Shown: positions 35,554-44,210 of the stretch, piece by piece | Position numbering within the stretch: position 1 is the stretch's first letter | Layout: each line of letters starts with the position of its first letter | DNA from: Pseudomonas fluorescens Q2-87 | Lineage (GTDB): Bacteria > Pseudomonadota > Gammaproteobacteria > Pseudomonadales > Pseudomonadaceae | Assembly (NCBI RefSeq): GCF_000281895.1 | Contig: NZ_CM001558.1 | Location: 2,918,556-2,982,555 of the forward strand | DNA length: 64,000 nucleotides | Direction of reading: 5' to 3' | Notes under the pieces: generated by a model | What the model was told of the DNA's origin: nothing | Seen by the model: the letters and a program-made list of their open reading frames with translations, nothing else | The model's database searches: none | Program-made: the position numbers and the translations under genes

Positions 35554-36453
35554 ATGAAAAACATCGCCAGGACGCTGCTTTGTGCGGCCTTCGCCATCGG
35601 TCTGTCGGGATGCATCGGCCCACCCATCGAACTGACCCCGCAAACCGAGCAGCAACTGCGTGCACAACCCCCGATCCGTTTCCTCCTGACATTCGATGAC
35701 GGCCCCAGTGCGTCGTCGTTCTGGAACCCGAGCCTGGCCGTGCTGGACGCGCTGGCGGACAATCCTGTGCAGCCCGGGATCAAGGCGGTTTTTTTTGTGC
35801 AGACCCGGGCGATCAGAGCCGGTGACAGCGATATCGGGCGTTCGGTGATGCACCGCGAGCAGCGCGAAGGCCACCTGTTGGGCTTTCACACGGCAACCTA
35901 TTGGCACACCAATCATCGATTCCTCAGCCCCGAGCAGCTCGAGCAATCGCTTGTCGATGGCGGCGCCGATATCGCCAGCATCGCCGGTGTGGCGCCCAAT
36001 CTGGTGAGGCCGCCGTTCTGGAGCTACGACAAGCGCACGTTCGCCGCCTACCAGCAGCATGGCTTGCACGTATTGCTGACCGACCTGAGCGCCAACGATG
36101 GGAAAATCTGGGGTATCACCGCCAGCCCGCGGCGGCGAATCAACCTGATACGCCAGCTCTCGGAGGTGCGCGAGCGCATTGCCGCAGGGCAGCTGCCTGT
36201 GGTGGATGGCGTGATCCCGGTGGTGGTCACCTTTCATGACCTCAATCGCTATACCGCCCGGCATGCCTGCGAATACCTTCAGATCCTGCTCGAGGCGGCT
36301 CGCGTCACCGGCGTCAAGACCGACGCCAGACCCTTTTATGACGACCATCAGGCCTTGGAGCGGGCAGCGCTGGCGCGCACGGTCAGGGACACGTCCCAGC
36401 CGGTGCACTTGCCTGGGCTGTGGGACTGGCTATGGGATTCCGACTCCCATTGA
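35554..36453 (+). CDS. Polysaccharide deacetylase-family lipoprotein (NodB domain)
   Basis: 299 residues. Signal peptide with lipobox GLSGC (Cys about 19). NodB motifs: TFDDGP (Asp-Asp metal/base motif), GFHTATYWHTNH (His motif, with wider spacing than the usual HSxxxH) and RPPFWSYD. It should remove acetyl groups from a glycan at the envelope, for example peptidoglycan or an exopolysaccharide. The long in-frame extension back to 35395 has no signal sequence, so the internal ATG with AAGG upstream was chosen. The altered His spacing leaves some doubt about activity. Confidence 0.82.
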   Translation: MKNIARTLLCAAFAIGLSGCIGPPIELTPQTEQQLRAQPPIRFLLTFDDGPSASSFWNPSLAVLDALADNPVQPGIKAVFFVQTRAIRAGDSDIGRSVMHREQREGHLLGFHTATYWHTNHRFLSPEQLEQSLVDGGADIASIAGVAPNLVRPPFWSYDKRTFAAYQQHGLHVLLTDLSANDGKIWGITASPRRRINLIRQLSEVRERIAAGQLPVVDGVIPVVVTFHDLNRYTARHACEYLQILLEAARVTGVKTDARPFYDDHQALERAALARTVRDTSQPVHLPGLWDWLWDSDSH

Positions 36454-36560
36454 CACTCCCACGGACAGCACGCCGACGTTGCGACGCTCGGTCGCTCCCC
36501 AGGCATGAACTGGGAGTAAGGTAGGCGACGTAACCCTGGTGTATCTCGAAGGAGGTAACG

Positions 36561-36752
36561 ATGAGCCGTGCAATGCTGACCAAAATGCACATTAACGGGT
36601 ACGACGTGCTCAGCGTGAACAGCGGTCCGTGGCGGGTCTGCACGCAAGCCGACCGGCTGGGCGCCTTTGGCTCCCGCGAGGAAGCGCTGGCCTACGCTGC
36701 CGCGTTGCCGCCCAGAAAAAACCCTGGCGGCCGGGCTGAGCGCACGAAATAG
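36561..36752 (+). CDS. Small hypothetical protein with an ideal ribosome-binding site (63 aa)
   Basis: AAGGAGGTAA stands six bases before the ATG, an almost perfect Shine-Dalgarno, so high translation is likely. Sequence: MLTKMHINGYDVLSVNSGPW, RVCTQADRLGAFGSREEALAYAAALP, basic tail. The pattern recalls DUF2188-like small proteins but no firm match is claimed. A REP element follows. Confidence 0.65.
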   Translation: MSRAMLTKMHINGYDVLSVNSGPWRVCTQADRLGAFGSREEALAYAAALPPRKNPGGRAERTK

Positions 36753-36758
36753 CGCTGA

Positions 36759-36784
36759 GGGGCGGGCTTGCCCGCGATGGCGGT
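36759..36784. repeat. REP element
   Basis: GGGGCGGGCTTGCCCGCGATGGCGGT, a typical single Pseudomonas REP unit, between two convergent genes. Confidence 0.75.
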
Positions 36785-36814
36785 GCGTCAGCTTGACCAG
36801 GCTCCTCGCCCCGA

Positions 36815-38608
36815 TCAGCGATTGGCCAACTCCAGCGGTATTTCCAAAGTAAACAGCGCACCACTACCGGGTCCGTCGCTGTGTACGTGAAGGCGGCCAT
36901 TCATCTCAACCGCGGCCAGCGCGCAGCTGTGCAAGCCAAACCCATGGCCGTCCTTGCGGGTCGTGAACCCGTGGTTGAAGATGCGGGCGAGGTTCTCTGG
37001 AGCGATGCCTTCGCCTCGGTCCTTGACGGTGAGGCACAACGTCGTTGGTTCGAGGATCTGTATCCCGAGGGTCATTTCGCGGGGCTCGCTGACATGGGAC
37101 ATGGCGAACTTGGCGTTGCTGATGAGGTTGATCAGGATCAGCAACAACCGATGCTTGTCTCCCAGGATCGTGGGGACGTCCTGATATTCCTTGATGACGG
37201 TGACGTGATGCCGGCTTAGCGCATCCGAATTCATCCGTAGCGCATCTTCGAACAGATCGTTGACCTTGAGCGGTTCGATCAGCCTGGCGGCCCCCGCATA
37301 GGTTTGTTGAGTGGTGACGATTTCCTTGATGTGGTCGATGCTCTTGGTCAGTTGCGCCAGTTCTTCGATAAGCATCGTTTGCTCGGCGGCGATGGAGTCG
37401 ACCAACTCATTGAAATAACGCGGCAGCAGCTTGCCCTTTTCATCCACGGTGATGAATTGGCCGAGATCGTCAGCATGCTCATTCATCATTTTTACCGCTT
37501 TTCCGAGCCCGGCGGTCTTGCTGCTGCGTAACTTGCGGGTGACGAGCTCCGCTGAAATATTCACGCTGTTAAGGACATTTCCGACGTTGTGCAGCACATT
37601 CGTGGCGATCTCGGCCATGCCGGCCATTCGCGCGGCATCCAAGAGCTCACGCTCGGCTTCCTTGAGTTCGCGCGTGCGCTCCTGCACGCGTTCCTCGAGC
37701 CGTTCGTTGGAGAGTTGCAGCTCGTGGTTGATGTGGTTGATGACCGAATAGCTGCGGACCAGCCGCACAGCCAGGTAGATCATCAGGATCGCCATCAGGC
37801 TGGCGCACACGGCCAGGTAGAGATGATATTGGCGATCCGTAGCGGCGGTCCTGCGCTGGGTCTCGTTCAACAACTCATTGATGCTGTCCAATTCCTGGGC
37901 AACCGGAATGACATTGATGCGGTCAAGCAGGTCGTTGACGATCGGTTGTTCTTCGACAATGGATTTGACGTGCTGGGCCAGGGTGAGGAAAGGCGGCTGG
38001 CGGTCGGCGGGCAACCGGTCGATGTTTGGGCCCAGTTCGTTCAACAGGCGCTGCACCTCCTGGGCTTTTGCCGGGGTGACGTAAAGCGTGTACTCCAGCG
38101 TCGCCAGTGACAACTCAACAATGGTGTTGGCCGCGCTCAGGCGTTCGGCAGGGGTTGGGATGTTGATTTCGTTGAGCAGTGCCTGGATCTCGTCCTCGAC
38201 GAGCGGGAGCGCATCCAGGGCTTCGCGTAGATGGGCATTGTGTTGCTGGAACTGGTCGACCAGTAAGGTCTTGTTCCGGACCGCTTCCACATAACCCTGG
38301 CGCCTTGAAGCCCAGAGGGCCGCAAGGGGACCCGAATTGTTGAGTCGTTCCAGTTGCTCCCAACGGCTGTTCGCTTCCGGCGGTGGGGCCAGCGACAGGT
38401 TGTTGCTGACGTCGATCTTTTTCCTGAGGATCTTGACGTTCCAGTTCGCGTCGGACTGTTTCAGTTGGCGAATGAAGTCGCGGGATTCGAAGTAGGTCGA
38501 TGTATCGTACGTATAGGACTTGATCAAGAAGAAGATCAACGCGCAGAAAACCATCAGCGCGGCGGCCAGCAACGCGGGCCATTTATACTTTCTTATAAGG
38601 GTGGTCAC
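36815..38608 (-). CDS. Membrane-bound sensor histidine kinase with HNxGN-type H-box
   Basis: 597 residues from a GTG at 38608 with GGGGA upstream. TM1 is about 10-30 and TM2 about 261-285. They flank an all-helical periplasmic domain of about 230 residues that resembles the DAHL sensor domain. A coiled linker (290-325) leads to the phosphoacceptor segment, where His340 lies in ATNVLHNVGNVLNSVNISAELV. The ATPase domain has the N box (LINLISNAKFAM), G1 (DRGEGI) and G2 (KDGHGFGLHS). His is followed by Asn rather than Glu/Asp, and the usual Pro is absent, unlike HisKA kinases. No response regulator gene is adjacent, so it is an orphan kinase; signal unknown. Confidence 0.85.
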   Translation of the reverse strand: MTTLIRKYKWPALLAAALMVFCALIFFLIKSYTYDTSTYFESRDFIRQLKQSDANWNVKILRKKIDVSNNLSLAPPPEANSRWEQLERLNNSGPLAALWASRRQGYVEAVRNKTLLVDQFQQHNAHLREALDALPLVEDEIQALLNEINIPTPAERLSAANTIVELSLATLEYTLYVTPAKAQEVQRLLNELGPNIDRLPADRQPPFLTLAQHVKSIVEEQPIVNDLLDRINVIPVAQELDSINELLNETQRRTAATDRQYHLYLAVCASLMAILMIYLAVRLVRSYSVINHINHELQLSNERLEERVQERTRELKEAERELLDAARMAGMAEIATNVLHNVGNVLNSVNISAELVTRKLRSSKTAGLGKAVKMMNEHADDLGQFITVDEKGKLLPRYFNELVDSIAAEQTMLIEELAQLTKSIDHIKEIVTTQQTYAGAARLIEPLKVNDLFEDALRMNSDALSRHHVTVIKEYQDVPTILGDKHRLLLILINLISNAKFAMSHVSEPREMTLGIQILEPTTLCLTVKDRGEGIAPENLARIFNHGFTTRKDGHGFGLHSCALAAVEMNGRLHVHSDGPGSGALFTLEIPLELANR

Positions 38609-38881
38609 GTTATTCCCCTGTCCGGGACGCTGGTCGAAGGCGTCTGTATATGACTGAGTGGGCAGAAATGATCGAGGGGTGAAAGCAGGGAGGAAGGAAG
38701 CTGCGATGGTATCGGTTGTGGCGTCGAGTGCTTTTACCTGCAAACACGTTGAGCTCCCTGCTAACGGTAAACGGCGGGTTCATCAGTGAGCTGAGTGTAG
38801 CGCCAACGAGACAGCAGGGGATGGGCGCGCGATCACGCCAGGATGGAACGGGCGCGGCCAAGGCAGGCCGCGCCCTTGGCG

Positions 38882-39787
38882 TTACTTGATATCGATGAAG
38901 GGCAGGGTGCCGTTCGGCAGTACGGTGGTTGGCAAGACGCCATTCCAGCGTTCGGCCTTGGTCAGTTCCACCAGGTTCTGGTTGCTGGCCAAGGCCTGCG
39001 CGCGCGCCTTGATGGCCTCGGCTTCGGCTTTGCCTCGCAACTCGGTGGCCAATGCATCTGCCTTGGCCTGGGCCACTTGTGAATCGGCCTCCGCCTGGGC
39101 CTGGGTCACTCGGATCTGCGCCTGGACCTGCTCGGTGGCGAGTTGCTGTTCGCGGGTCTTGACCTGGACTTCCGCAGCCATGCGCGCTTCGATGGCTTTC
39201 TCGTAGGCGTCACTGAAGTCGATGTTCTCGACCTGGACACTGTCGATGATCACCGGGCCGGTAATGGTCGCCTTGATGGCCGCGGAAATATCATTGACCA
39301 GTTGGACACGGTTCTGCACGGCGGCCACAGCGTTGAACTTGCCGAACACGTTTTCAACCTGCGTAGGTACCTGGCGGCTGATCATCCGGTCACGGATACC
39401 TTCGATATCCTTGAATTGGGTGTAGACCTTGGCGACGTCGGAAGGCGCGATGTGCCAGGACACCGACACCTTGAGCTGGGCAGACTGCTGGTCCTTGCTG
39501 TAGGCCTGCAGATCCTCGTAGGACGTGACCTGGCTCTGGGTGCTGATCAAGCGCACCGACTCGATGAAAGGCGTCTTGAACGAGAGGCCAGGTTCAACCA
39601 CCCCGACCAGTGCGCCGTTGCGCAGCAGCACGCCACGCTCGGTTTCGTCGACCGTGTACCAACTGCCAAAGAACACGCATAAGAGAACAATGCCGAGGAT
39701 CGCCGCAGCAACAGAGCCAATGGTTTTGCTGGTCACTTTTTTCGTTCCTTGAGTACGTGAGTCGGGAAGGGATTTGCGAGGTGCCAT
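38882..39787 (-). CDS. SPFH/prohibitin-family membrane protein
   Basis: 301 residues. One N-terminal membrane helix (about 22-44), then the Band 7 domain (YTVDETERGVLLRNGALVGVVEPGLSFKTPFIESV), then a long Glu/Ala/Gln-rich coiled coil (AQIRVTQAQAEADSQVAQAKADALATELRGKAEAEAIKARAQAL, in parts) and NLVELTKAERWNGVLPTTVLP. The ending is close to prohibitin-like proteins of Gram-negatives. It likely forms membrane-associated oligomeric rings that organise membrane domains or proteases. It is a single gene; the HflK partner is absent, so it is not HflC. Confidence 0.88.
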   Translation of the reverse strand: MAPRKSLPDSRTQGTKKVTSKTIGSVAAAILGIVLLCVFFGSWYTVDETERGVLLRNGALVGVVEPGLSFKTPFIESVRLISTQSQVTSYEDLQAYSKDQQSAQLKVSVSWHIAPSDVAKVYTQFKDIEGIRDRMISRQVPTQVENVFGKFNAVAAVQNRVQLVNDISAAIKATITGPVIIDSVQVENIDFSDAYEKAIEARMAAEVQVKTREQQLATEQVQAQIRVTQAQAEADSQVAQAKADALATELRGKAEAEAIKARAQALASNQNLVELTKAERWNGVLPTTVLPNGTLPFIDIK

Positions 39788-39826
39788 AACATTGCAACCG
39801 ATGCTGGTTTTTAAATGCCGGACACG

Positions 39827-39853
39827 AAAAAGCCCTGATAAATCAGGGCTTTA
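39827..39853 (-). terminator. Terminator after tRNA-Ser
   Basis: AAAGCCCTGA-TTTA-TCAGGGCTTT on the minus strand, followed by TTCG; a ten-base stem. It also faces the SPFH gene promoter region. Confidence 0.75.
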
Positions 39854-39864
39854 ACGTACAAATA

Positions 39865-39952
39865 TGGCGGAGGCGATGGGATTCGAACTCATGGACCTGT
39901 TACAGTCGACGGTTTTCAAGACCGTTGCCTTAAACCACTCGGCCACACCTCC
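39865..39952 (-). tRNA. tRNA-Ser (anticodon UGA)
   Basis: 88 nt with encoded CCA. Acceptor stem GGAGGTG/CGCCTCC-type pairing with G discriminator; anticodon stem-loop ACGGT-CTTGAAA-ACCGT gives UGA. A long class II variable arm (CGACTGTAACAGGTC region) is present. Confidence 0.95.
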
Positions 39953-39971
39953 GTATTGCGTTGCGGGCGCC

Positions 39972-39999
39972 ATAATACCCGAATGAAACACACTGTCAA
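39972..39999 (-). promoter_or_regulatory. Sigma-70 promoter of tRNA-Ser
   Basis: On the minus strand a perfect TTGACA (39999-39994) is followed after 16 bases by TATTAT (39977-39972), then a GGCGCCCGC discriminator. The spacing to the tRNA 5' end (about 20 bp) fits a short leader. Confidence 0.75.
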
Positions 40000-40076
40000 A
40001 CTCTCTACGTAGCTTGTTACAGAGCGTCTGTTATTATCCTTGCCACTGAATGTTTCAAAACCGGAGGAGTGTCGCC

Positions 40077-40748
40077 ATGCGCGAACAGGATTACGCAGTG
40101 AACAACAGCGTGCAGGCTGAGCAGCTAGAGGTTAGCCGCGTCCTGCGCAACACTTATGGCCTGCTGGCACTCACGCTCGCTTTCAGCGGTGTGATGGCCT
40201 ACGTCGCACAACAAATGCGGGTCGGTTATCCGAACGTCTTTGTGGTGCTGATCGGTTTCTACGGCCTTTTCTTCCTCACCAACAAACTCCGTGACTCGGC
40301 CTGGGGCCTGGTATCGGCTTTCGCCCTGACCGGTTTCATGGGTTTCCTGCTCGGCCCGATCCTCAATCGCTACCTGCAAATGCAGGGCGGTGCCGAAGTG
40401 GTCAGCTCGGCCTTTGCGATGACCGCATTGGTGTTCGGTGGTTTGTCGGCCTACGTGCTGATTACTCGCAAGGACATGAGCTTCCTCGGCGGCTTCATTA
40501 CCGCGGGCTTCTTTGTACTGATGGGTGCGGTCCTGGCGAGCTTCTTCTTCCAGATCAGCGGCCTGCAACTGGCGATCAGCGCCGGTTTCGTGCTGTTCTC
40601 GTCGGTCTGCATCCTGTATCAGACCAGCGCGATCATCCATGGCGGCGAGCGCAACTACATCATGGCGACCATTAGCCTGTATGTATCGATCTACAACCTG
40701 TTCGTCAGCCTGCTGCAGCTGTTCGGCCTGATGGGTCGCGACGACTGA
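40077..40748 (+). CDS. Bax inhibitor-1 family membrane protein (YccA-like)
   Basis: 223 residues with seven predicted membrane helices and the BI-1 pattern: VLRNTYGLLALTLAFSGVMAY, MTALVFGGLSAYVLITRKDMSFLGGFITAG, and a C-terminal LYVSIYNLFVSLLQLFGLMG. The E. coli relative YccA interacts with FtsH. GGAGGAG precedes the ATG by eight bases; an ATG at 40050 has no such site. A strong terminator follows. Confidence 0.92.
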   Translation: MREQDYAVNNSVQAEQLEVSRVLRNTYGLLALTLAFSGVMAYVAQQMRVGYPNVFVVLIGFYGLFFLTNKLRDSAWGLVSAFALTGFMGFLLGPILNRYLQMQGGAEVVSSAFAMTALVFGGLSAYVLITRKDMSFLGGFITAGFFVLMGAVLASFFFQISGLQLAISAGFVLFSSVCILYQTSAIIHGGERNYIMATISLYVSIYNLFVSLLQLFGLMGRDD

Positions 40749-40814
40749 TTGCAACAGAGATGAGTAAGAAACTCGCTTCGCAGACCGTGTGAAAACACGC
40801 TGAAGCGGCCTGGC

Positions 40815-40845
40815 AAACGCCCCGACTCGTTCGGGGCGTTTTTTT
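40815..40845 (+). terminator. Rho-independent terminator of the BI-1 gene
   Basis: AACGCCCCGA/TCGGGGCGTT stem with a five-base loop, followed by seven T. Confidence 0.9.
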
Positions 40846-40937
40846 ACCCTCAAGTTTATACTTTCGAAGGGCAGCGTTTGAAGCGCAAGGCCTACAGCGG
40901 GTGCCCGGTCTTGGACAAACGCCGGGCCCTGATTTTC

Positions 40938-41375
40938 CTACGCCATCGGTGGCAATCGCCGCTTGACCGGCGTCTTCTTGACGATGGCCGTATTGGTCTC
41001 GGCGTGGACATTTAGCTTGTCCAGCAAGGTGTCCAGCTGTTCCATCGAGCGAACGTGCAACCGAGCGATGAAGCAATCGTCGCCGGTCACCTTGTCGCAC
41101 TCGGTGAATTCGGCAATGGCCTGTATCTGCCGTTCCACTGCCTGCAACTGCCCCGGTAGCGGACGGATACGCACAATCGCCTGCAATTGATAGCCGAAGC
41201 ACTTGGGGTCCACCTCAACGGTATATCCCCTGAGCACGCCACGTTCCTCGAGACGCCGAAGGCGTTCGGCAACGCTGGGTGACGACAAGCCGCTCAGGTT
41301 CGCCAGGGCCTTGAGCGAGCGTCGGGAGTCCTCCATCAAAGCGCTGATAAGGATCTGGTCAATATCGTCAGTCAT
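40938..41375 (-). CDS. Lrp/AsnC-family regulator
   Basis: 145 residues. N-terminal HTH (DDIDQILISALMEDSRRSLKALANLSGLSSPSVAERLRRLEERGVLRGYTVEVDP in parts) and C-terminal RAM domain (IVRIRPLPGQLQAVERQI, DDCFIARLHVRSMEQLDTLLDKL). Divergent from the EamA exporter, with 133 bp between starts, so it probably controls that gene in response to an amino acid. ATG 41375 was chosen as the start because the family begins at this Met-Asp stretch. Confidence 0.9.
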   Translation of the reverse strand: MTDDIDQILISALMEDSRRSLKALANLSGLSSPSVAERLRRLEERGVLRGYTVEVDPKCFGYQLQAIVRIRPLPGQLQAVERQIQAIAEFTECDKVTGDDCFIARLHVRSMEQLDTLLDKLNVHAETNTAIVKKTPVKRRLPPMA

Positions 41376-41508
41376 TTCAACCCCGTTAGGTGAAAACGTG
41401 AAGTTGCCTTGATAAAAAAGGTCGATAGGCAGTTTAGCCTTTTTCAAGCCATGGAGAAGCCCGGGGTGGGGTCGGCATACTGTGGCCACTTGCTAAAGGA
41501 GCCTGAAG

Positions 41509-42402
41509 ATGGACAAGACCTTACGTCGCGGTTCGCTGGAAATGACCGCCGCCATGCTGATTTCCGGAACCATTGGTTGGTTCGTGCTGGTTTCGGGCCA
41601 GCCGGTGCTGGACGTTGTGTTCTGGCGCTGTGTGTTTGGGGCCGTAACGTTGCTGCTGATCTGCGCCGGTTTCGGCTTCCTGCGTCCAGGCATTCTCACG
41701 CGCACCACGTTCCTGCTGGCGGTGCTCAGCGGCGTCGCAATCGTCGGCAACTGGGTGCTGTTGTTCGCTTCCTATTCCCGGGCTTCGATTGCCATCGGGA
41801 CGGCGGTCTACAACGTCCAGCCGTTCATGCTGGTGGGGCTGGCGGCGCTTTTCCTGGGTGAAAAAATCACTGCGCAAAAGCTGTTCTGGCTGGCTGTATC
41901 ATTCCTCGGGATGCTGGCGATTGTCAGTGCACACGGTGAGCAAGGGCAGGGTGGAGAGGACTATCTGGTCGGTATCGCCTTGGCGCTGGGTGCTGCATTG
42001 CTGTACGCCATTGCAGCGTTGATCATCAAGCGCCTGACCGGCACACCGCCCCATCTGATTGCGCTGATCCAGGTCAGCACCGGCATATTGCTGCTGGCGC
42101 CCTGGGCGAGTTTTTCGGCGTTGCCGCAACAGGCTGAGGCCTGGGCCAGCCTGGTGACCCTGGGCATTGTGCACACCGGCGTGATGTACGTGTTGCTGTA
42201 CAGCGCGATTCAACGGTTGCCGACGGCATTGACCGGTGCACTTTCATTCATTTATCCAATCGCGGCGATCTTAGTCGACTGGTTCGCCTTCGGCCATCGC
42301 CTCGAACCGTTGCAGTGGTTGGGCGTGGCGGCGATCCTGCTGGCGGCCGCTGGCATGCAACAAGGCTGGGGCGCTCGCTTGCGGCGCCCAGCCCTGTCAT
42401 AA
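41509..42402 (+). CDS. EamA/DMT-family exporter
   Basis: 297 residues with ten predicted membrane helices in two EamA repeats (about 12-140 and 155-290). The second has GALSFIYPIAAILVDWFAFGHRLEPLQWLGVAAIL, typical for the family. AAAGGAG precedes the ATG. The divergent Lrp-type regulator suggests export of an amino acid or related compound, as in other Lrp-EamA pairs; this is inference. Confidence 0.88.
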   Translation: MDKTLRRGSLEMTAAMLISGTIGWFVLVSGQPVLDVVFWRCVFGAVTLLLICAGFGFLRPGILTRTTFLLAVLSGVAIVGNWVLLFASYSRASIAIGTAVYNVQPFMLVGLAALFLGEKITAQKLFWLAVSFLGMLAIVSAHGEQGQGGEDYLVGIALALGAALLYAIAALIIKRLTGTPPHLIALIQVSTGILLLAPWASFSALPQQAEAWASLVTLGIVHTGVMYVLLYSAIQRLPTALTGALSFIYPIAAILVDWFAFGHRLEPLQWLGVAAILLAAAGMQQGWGARLRRPALS

Positions 42403-42421
42403 CCCGGTGACTCGGCGCGGG

Positions 42422-44047
42422 TCAGAAGATGTAGTCGGTGGTCAGGAAGTTGGAGTCCCGTTCACGGATGATGTCGCTGATCAGCGCCTTGTTGCTGTCC
42501 TGGAACTTGGTCGCCACCAAGGTGCGAATGGAAAAGGTGCGCAGCGCATCGTGGACGGACAACGTGCCCTCGGCGGAATTTTTCCGGCCGTTGAACGGGA
42601 AGGTATCCGGGCCACGCTGGCACTGGGCGTTGATGTTGATACGCCCGACCTGATTGGCGAAGGTGTCCACCAGCTTGCCGACTTCCGCCGGGTTGGTGCC
42701 GAAGATACTCAGCTGCTGGCCGAAGTCGGACTCGAGCACGTAATCGACCACGGTGTTGAGGTCGCGGTACGGCACGATGGGCACGACCGGGCCGAACTGT
42801 TCTTCGTGGTAGACCCGCATCGCAGTGTTCACCGGATAAAGCACGGCCGGGTAGAAGAATGAGCTTCGCGATTCGCCGCCGTGGGCATTGGTCACCGCTG
42901 CGCCTTTGGCGACCGCATCGGCCACCAGCGAATGCAGGTAATCGACTTTGCCCGCTTCGGGCAGCGGCGTCAGCGCCACACCGTCTTCCCAGGGCATGCC
43001 CGGCTTGAGCGCGGCGAGCTTGGCGTTGAATTTCTCGATGAACGCCGGCGCCACGTCTTCATGGACAAAGAGAATTTTCAGCGCCGTGCAGCGTTGGCCA
43101 TTGAACGACAGGGAGCCGGTCAACGCTTCGCTGACTGCATTGTCCAGATCAACGTCCGGCAGCACCAGACCAGGGTTCTTCGCATCCAGCCCAAGGGCGG
43201 CACGCAGGCGATGCGGGCGCGGGTGGAGTTTTTTCAGGTCGCTGGCGGCCTTGTTGGTACCGATGAAGGCAAAGATGTCGATTTTTCCACTGGCCATCAG
43301 CGCACTGACGGTTTCCCGGCCGCTGCCATAGATCACGTTGATAACGCCTGCCGGGAAGCTGTCGCGGAAGGCTTCCAGCAGTGGACGTACCAGCAATACG
43401 CCGAGCTTGGCGGGCTTGAATACCACGGTGTTGCCCATGATCAAGGCAGGAATCAAGGTGGTGAAGGTTTCGTTCAACGGATAGTTATACGGGCCCATGC
43501 ACAGCGCCACGCCCAGGGGGACGCGCCGGATCTGGCCCAAGGTGTCCTGCTCCAGTTCGAAGCGGCTTGAGCGACGGTCCAGTTCCTTGAGGGCATTGAT
43601 GGTGTCGACGATGTAGTCGCAGGTGCGGTCGAACTCCTTCTGGGAATCCTTGAGGTTCTTGCCGATTTCCCACATCAATAGCTTCACTACGGCTTCGCGT
43701 TGCTCGCGCATGCGGGCCAGGAAGGTTTCGACATGGCGGATGCGTTCGGCGACACGCATCGTGGGCCACTGCCCCTGGCCGCGATCGTAAGCGCGCACGG
43801 CGGCGTCCAGGGCGGTGAGGGCGGTCTCGGCGTCCAGCAGTGGCGTACTGCCGAGGATCACTTGTTCATCGCCGTGTTCGCCAGCCAGGTACACCGGGCT
43901 GCGGACGACGGCCAGTGGGCCTTGCCAGGTCTTCAGGACACCGTCCACCAGGTATTCGCGCTGCTCGATCTGACCGTCGAGGCGGTACGCGTCCGGAATC
44001 TGGGCAGCAGCGGGAAACAGATTGGCGAGGAGGGGGGCTGTGGTCAT
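42422..44047 (-). CDS. Aldehyde dehydrogenase superfamily, GapN-like NADP-dependent glyceraldehyde-3-phosphate dehydrogenase
   Basis: 541 residues, somewhat longer than the usual 480-500. ALDH motifs: MGPYNYPLNETFTTLIPALIMGNTVVFKPAKLG (cofactor site), catalytic Cys in SFNGQRCTALK, and EEQFGPVVPIVPY. The position normally occupied by the general-base Glu (LELGGK) reads ALGLDAKNP, so that Glu is replaced by Gly. PA2323 of P. aeruginosa, annotated as a probable glyceraldehyde-3-phosphate dehydrogenase, is the likely counterpart by memory. It would oxidise GAP to 3-phosphoglycerate, making NADPH. Family placement is good; substrate less certain. Confidence 0.78.
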   Translation of the reverse strand: MTTAPLLANLFPAAAQIPDAYRLDGQIEQREYLVDGVLKTWQGPLAVVRSPVYLAGEHGDEQVILGSTPLLDAETALTALDAAVRAYDRGQGQWPTMRVAERIRHVETFLARMREQREAVVKLLMWEIGKNLKDSQKEFDRTCDYIVDTINALKELDRRSSRFELEQDTLGQIRRVPLGVALCMGPYNYPLNETFTTLIPALIMGNTVVFKPAKLGVLLVRPLLEAFRDSFPAGVINVIYGSGRETVSALMASGKIDIFAFIGTNKAASDLKKLHPRPHRLRAALGLDAKNPGLVLPDVDLDNAVSEALTGSLSFNGQRCTALKILFVHEDVAPAFIEKFNAKLAALKPGMPWEDGVALTPLPEAGKVDYLHSLVADAVAKGAAVTNAHGGESRSSFFYPAVLYPVNTAMRVYHEEQFGPVVPIVPYRDLNTVVDYVLESDFGQQLSIFGTNPAEVGKLVDTFANQVGRININAQCQRGPDTFPFNGRKNSAEGTLSVHDALRTFSIRTLVATKFQDSNKALISDIIRERDSNFLTTDYIF

Positions 44048-44210
44048 GTCGTTACTCCATCAATGAAATGAGCCATGGGCTGACGGCTTGCAAGCATAAA
44101 GCGCTTTTAGGGTTATACGCCTTAAAGCAGGTGCTTTTTAAGCAGACATTGAGCAGCCGATGTTATTCATTGATGAAATAGAGGACTGATGCGAGCGACC
44201 GAAGGGCCAC

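Noticed and set aside
38882..39787. HflC assignment for the SPFH protein
   Set aside because: There is no HflK partner or hfq/hflX context, and the long coiled coil and C-terminus fit prohibitin-like proteins better.
40870..40937. Terminator after the Lrp gene
   Set aside because: A GC-rich inverted repeat (GCCCGG/CCGGGC) exists, but the loop is long and neither strand has a T-run.
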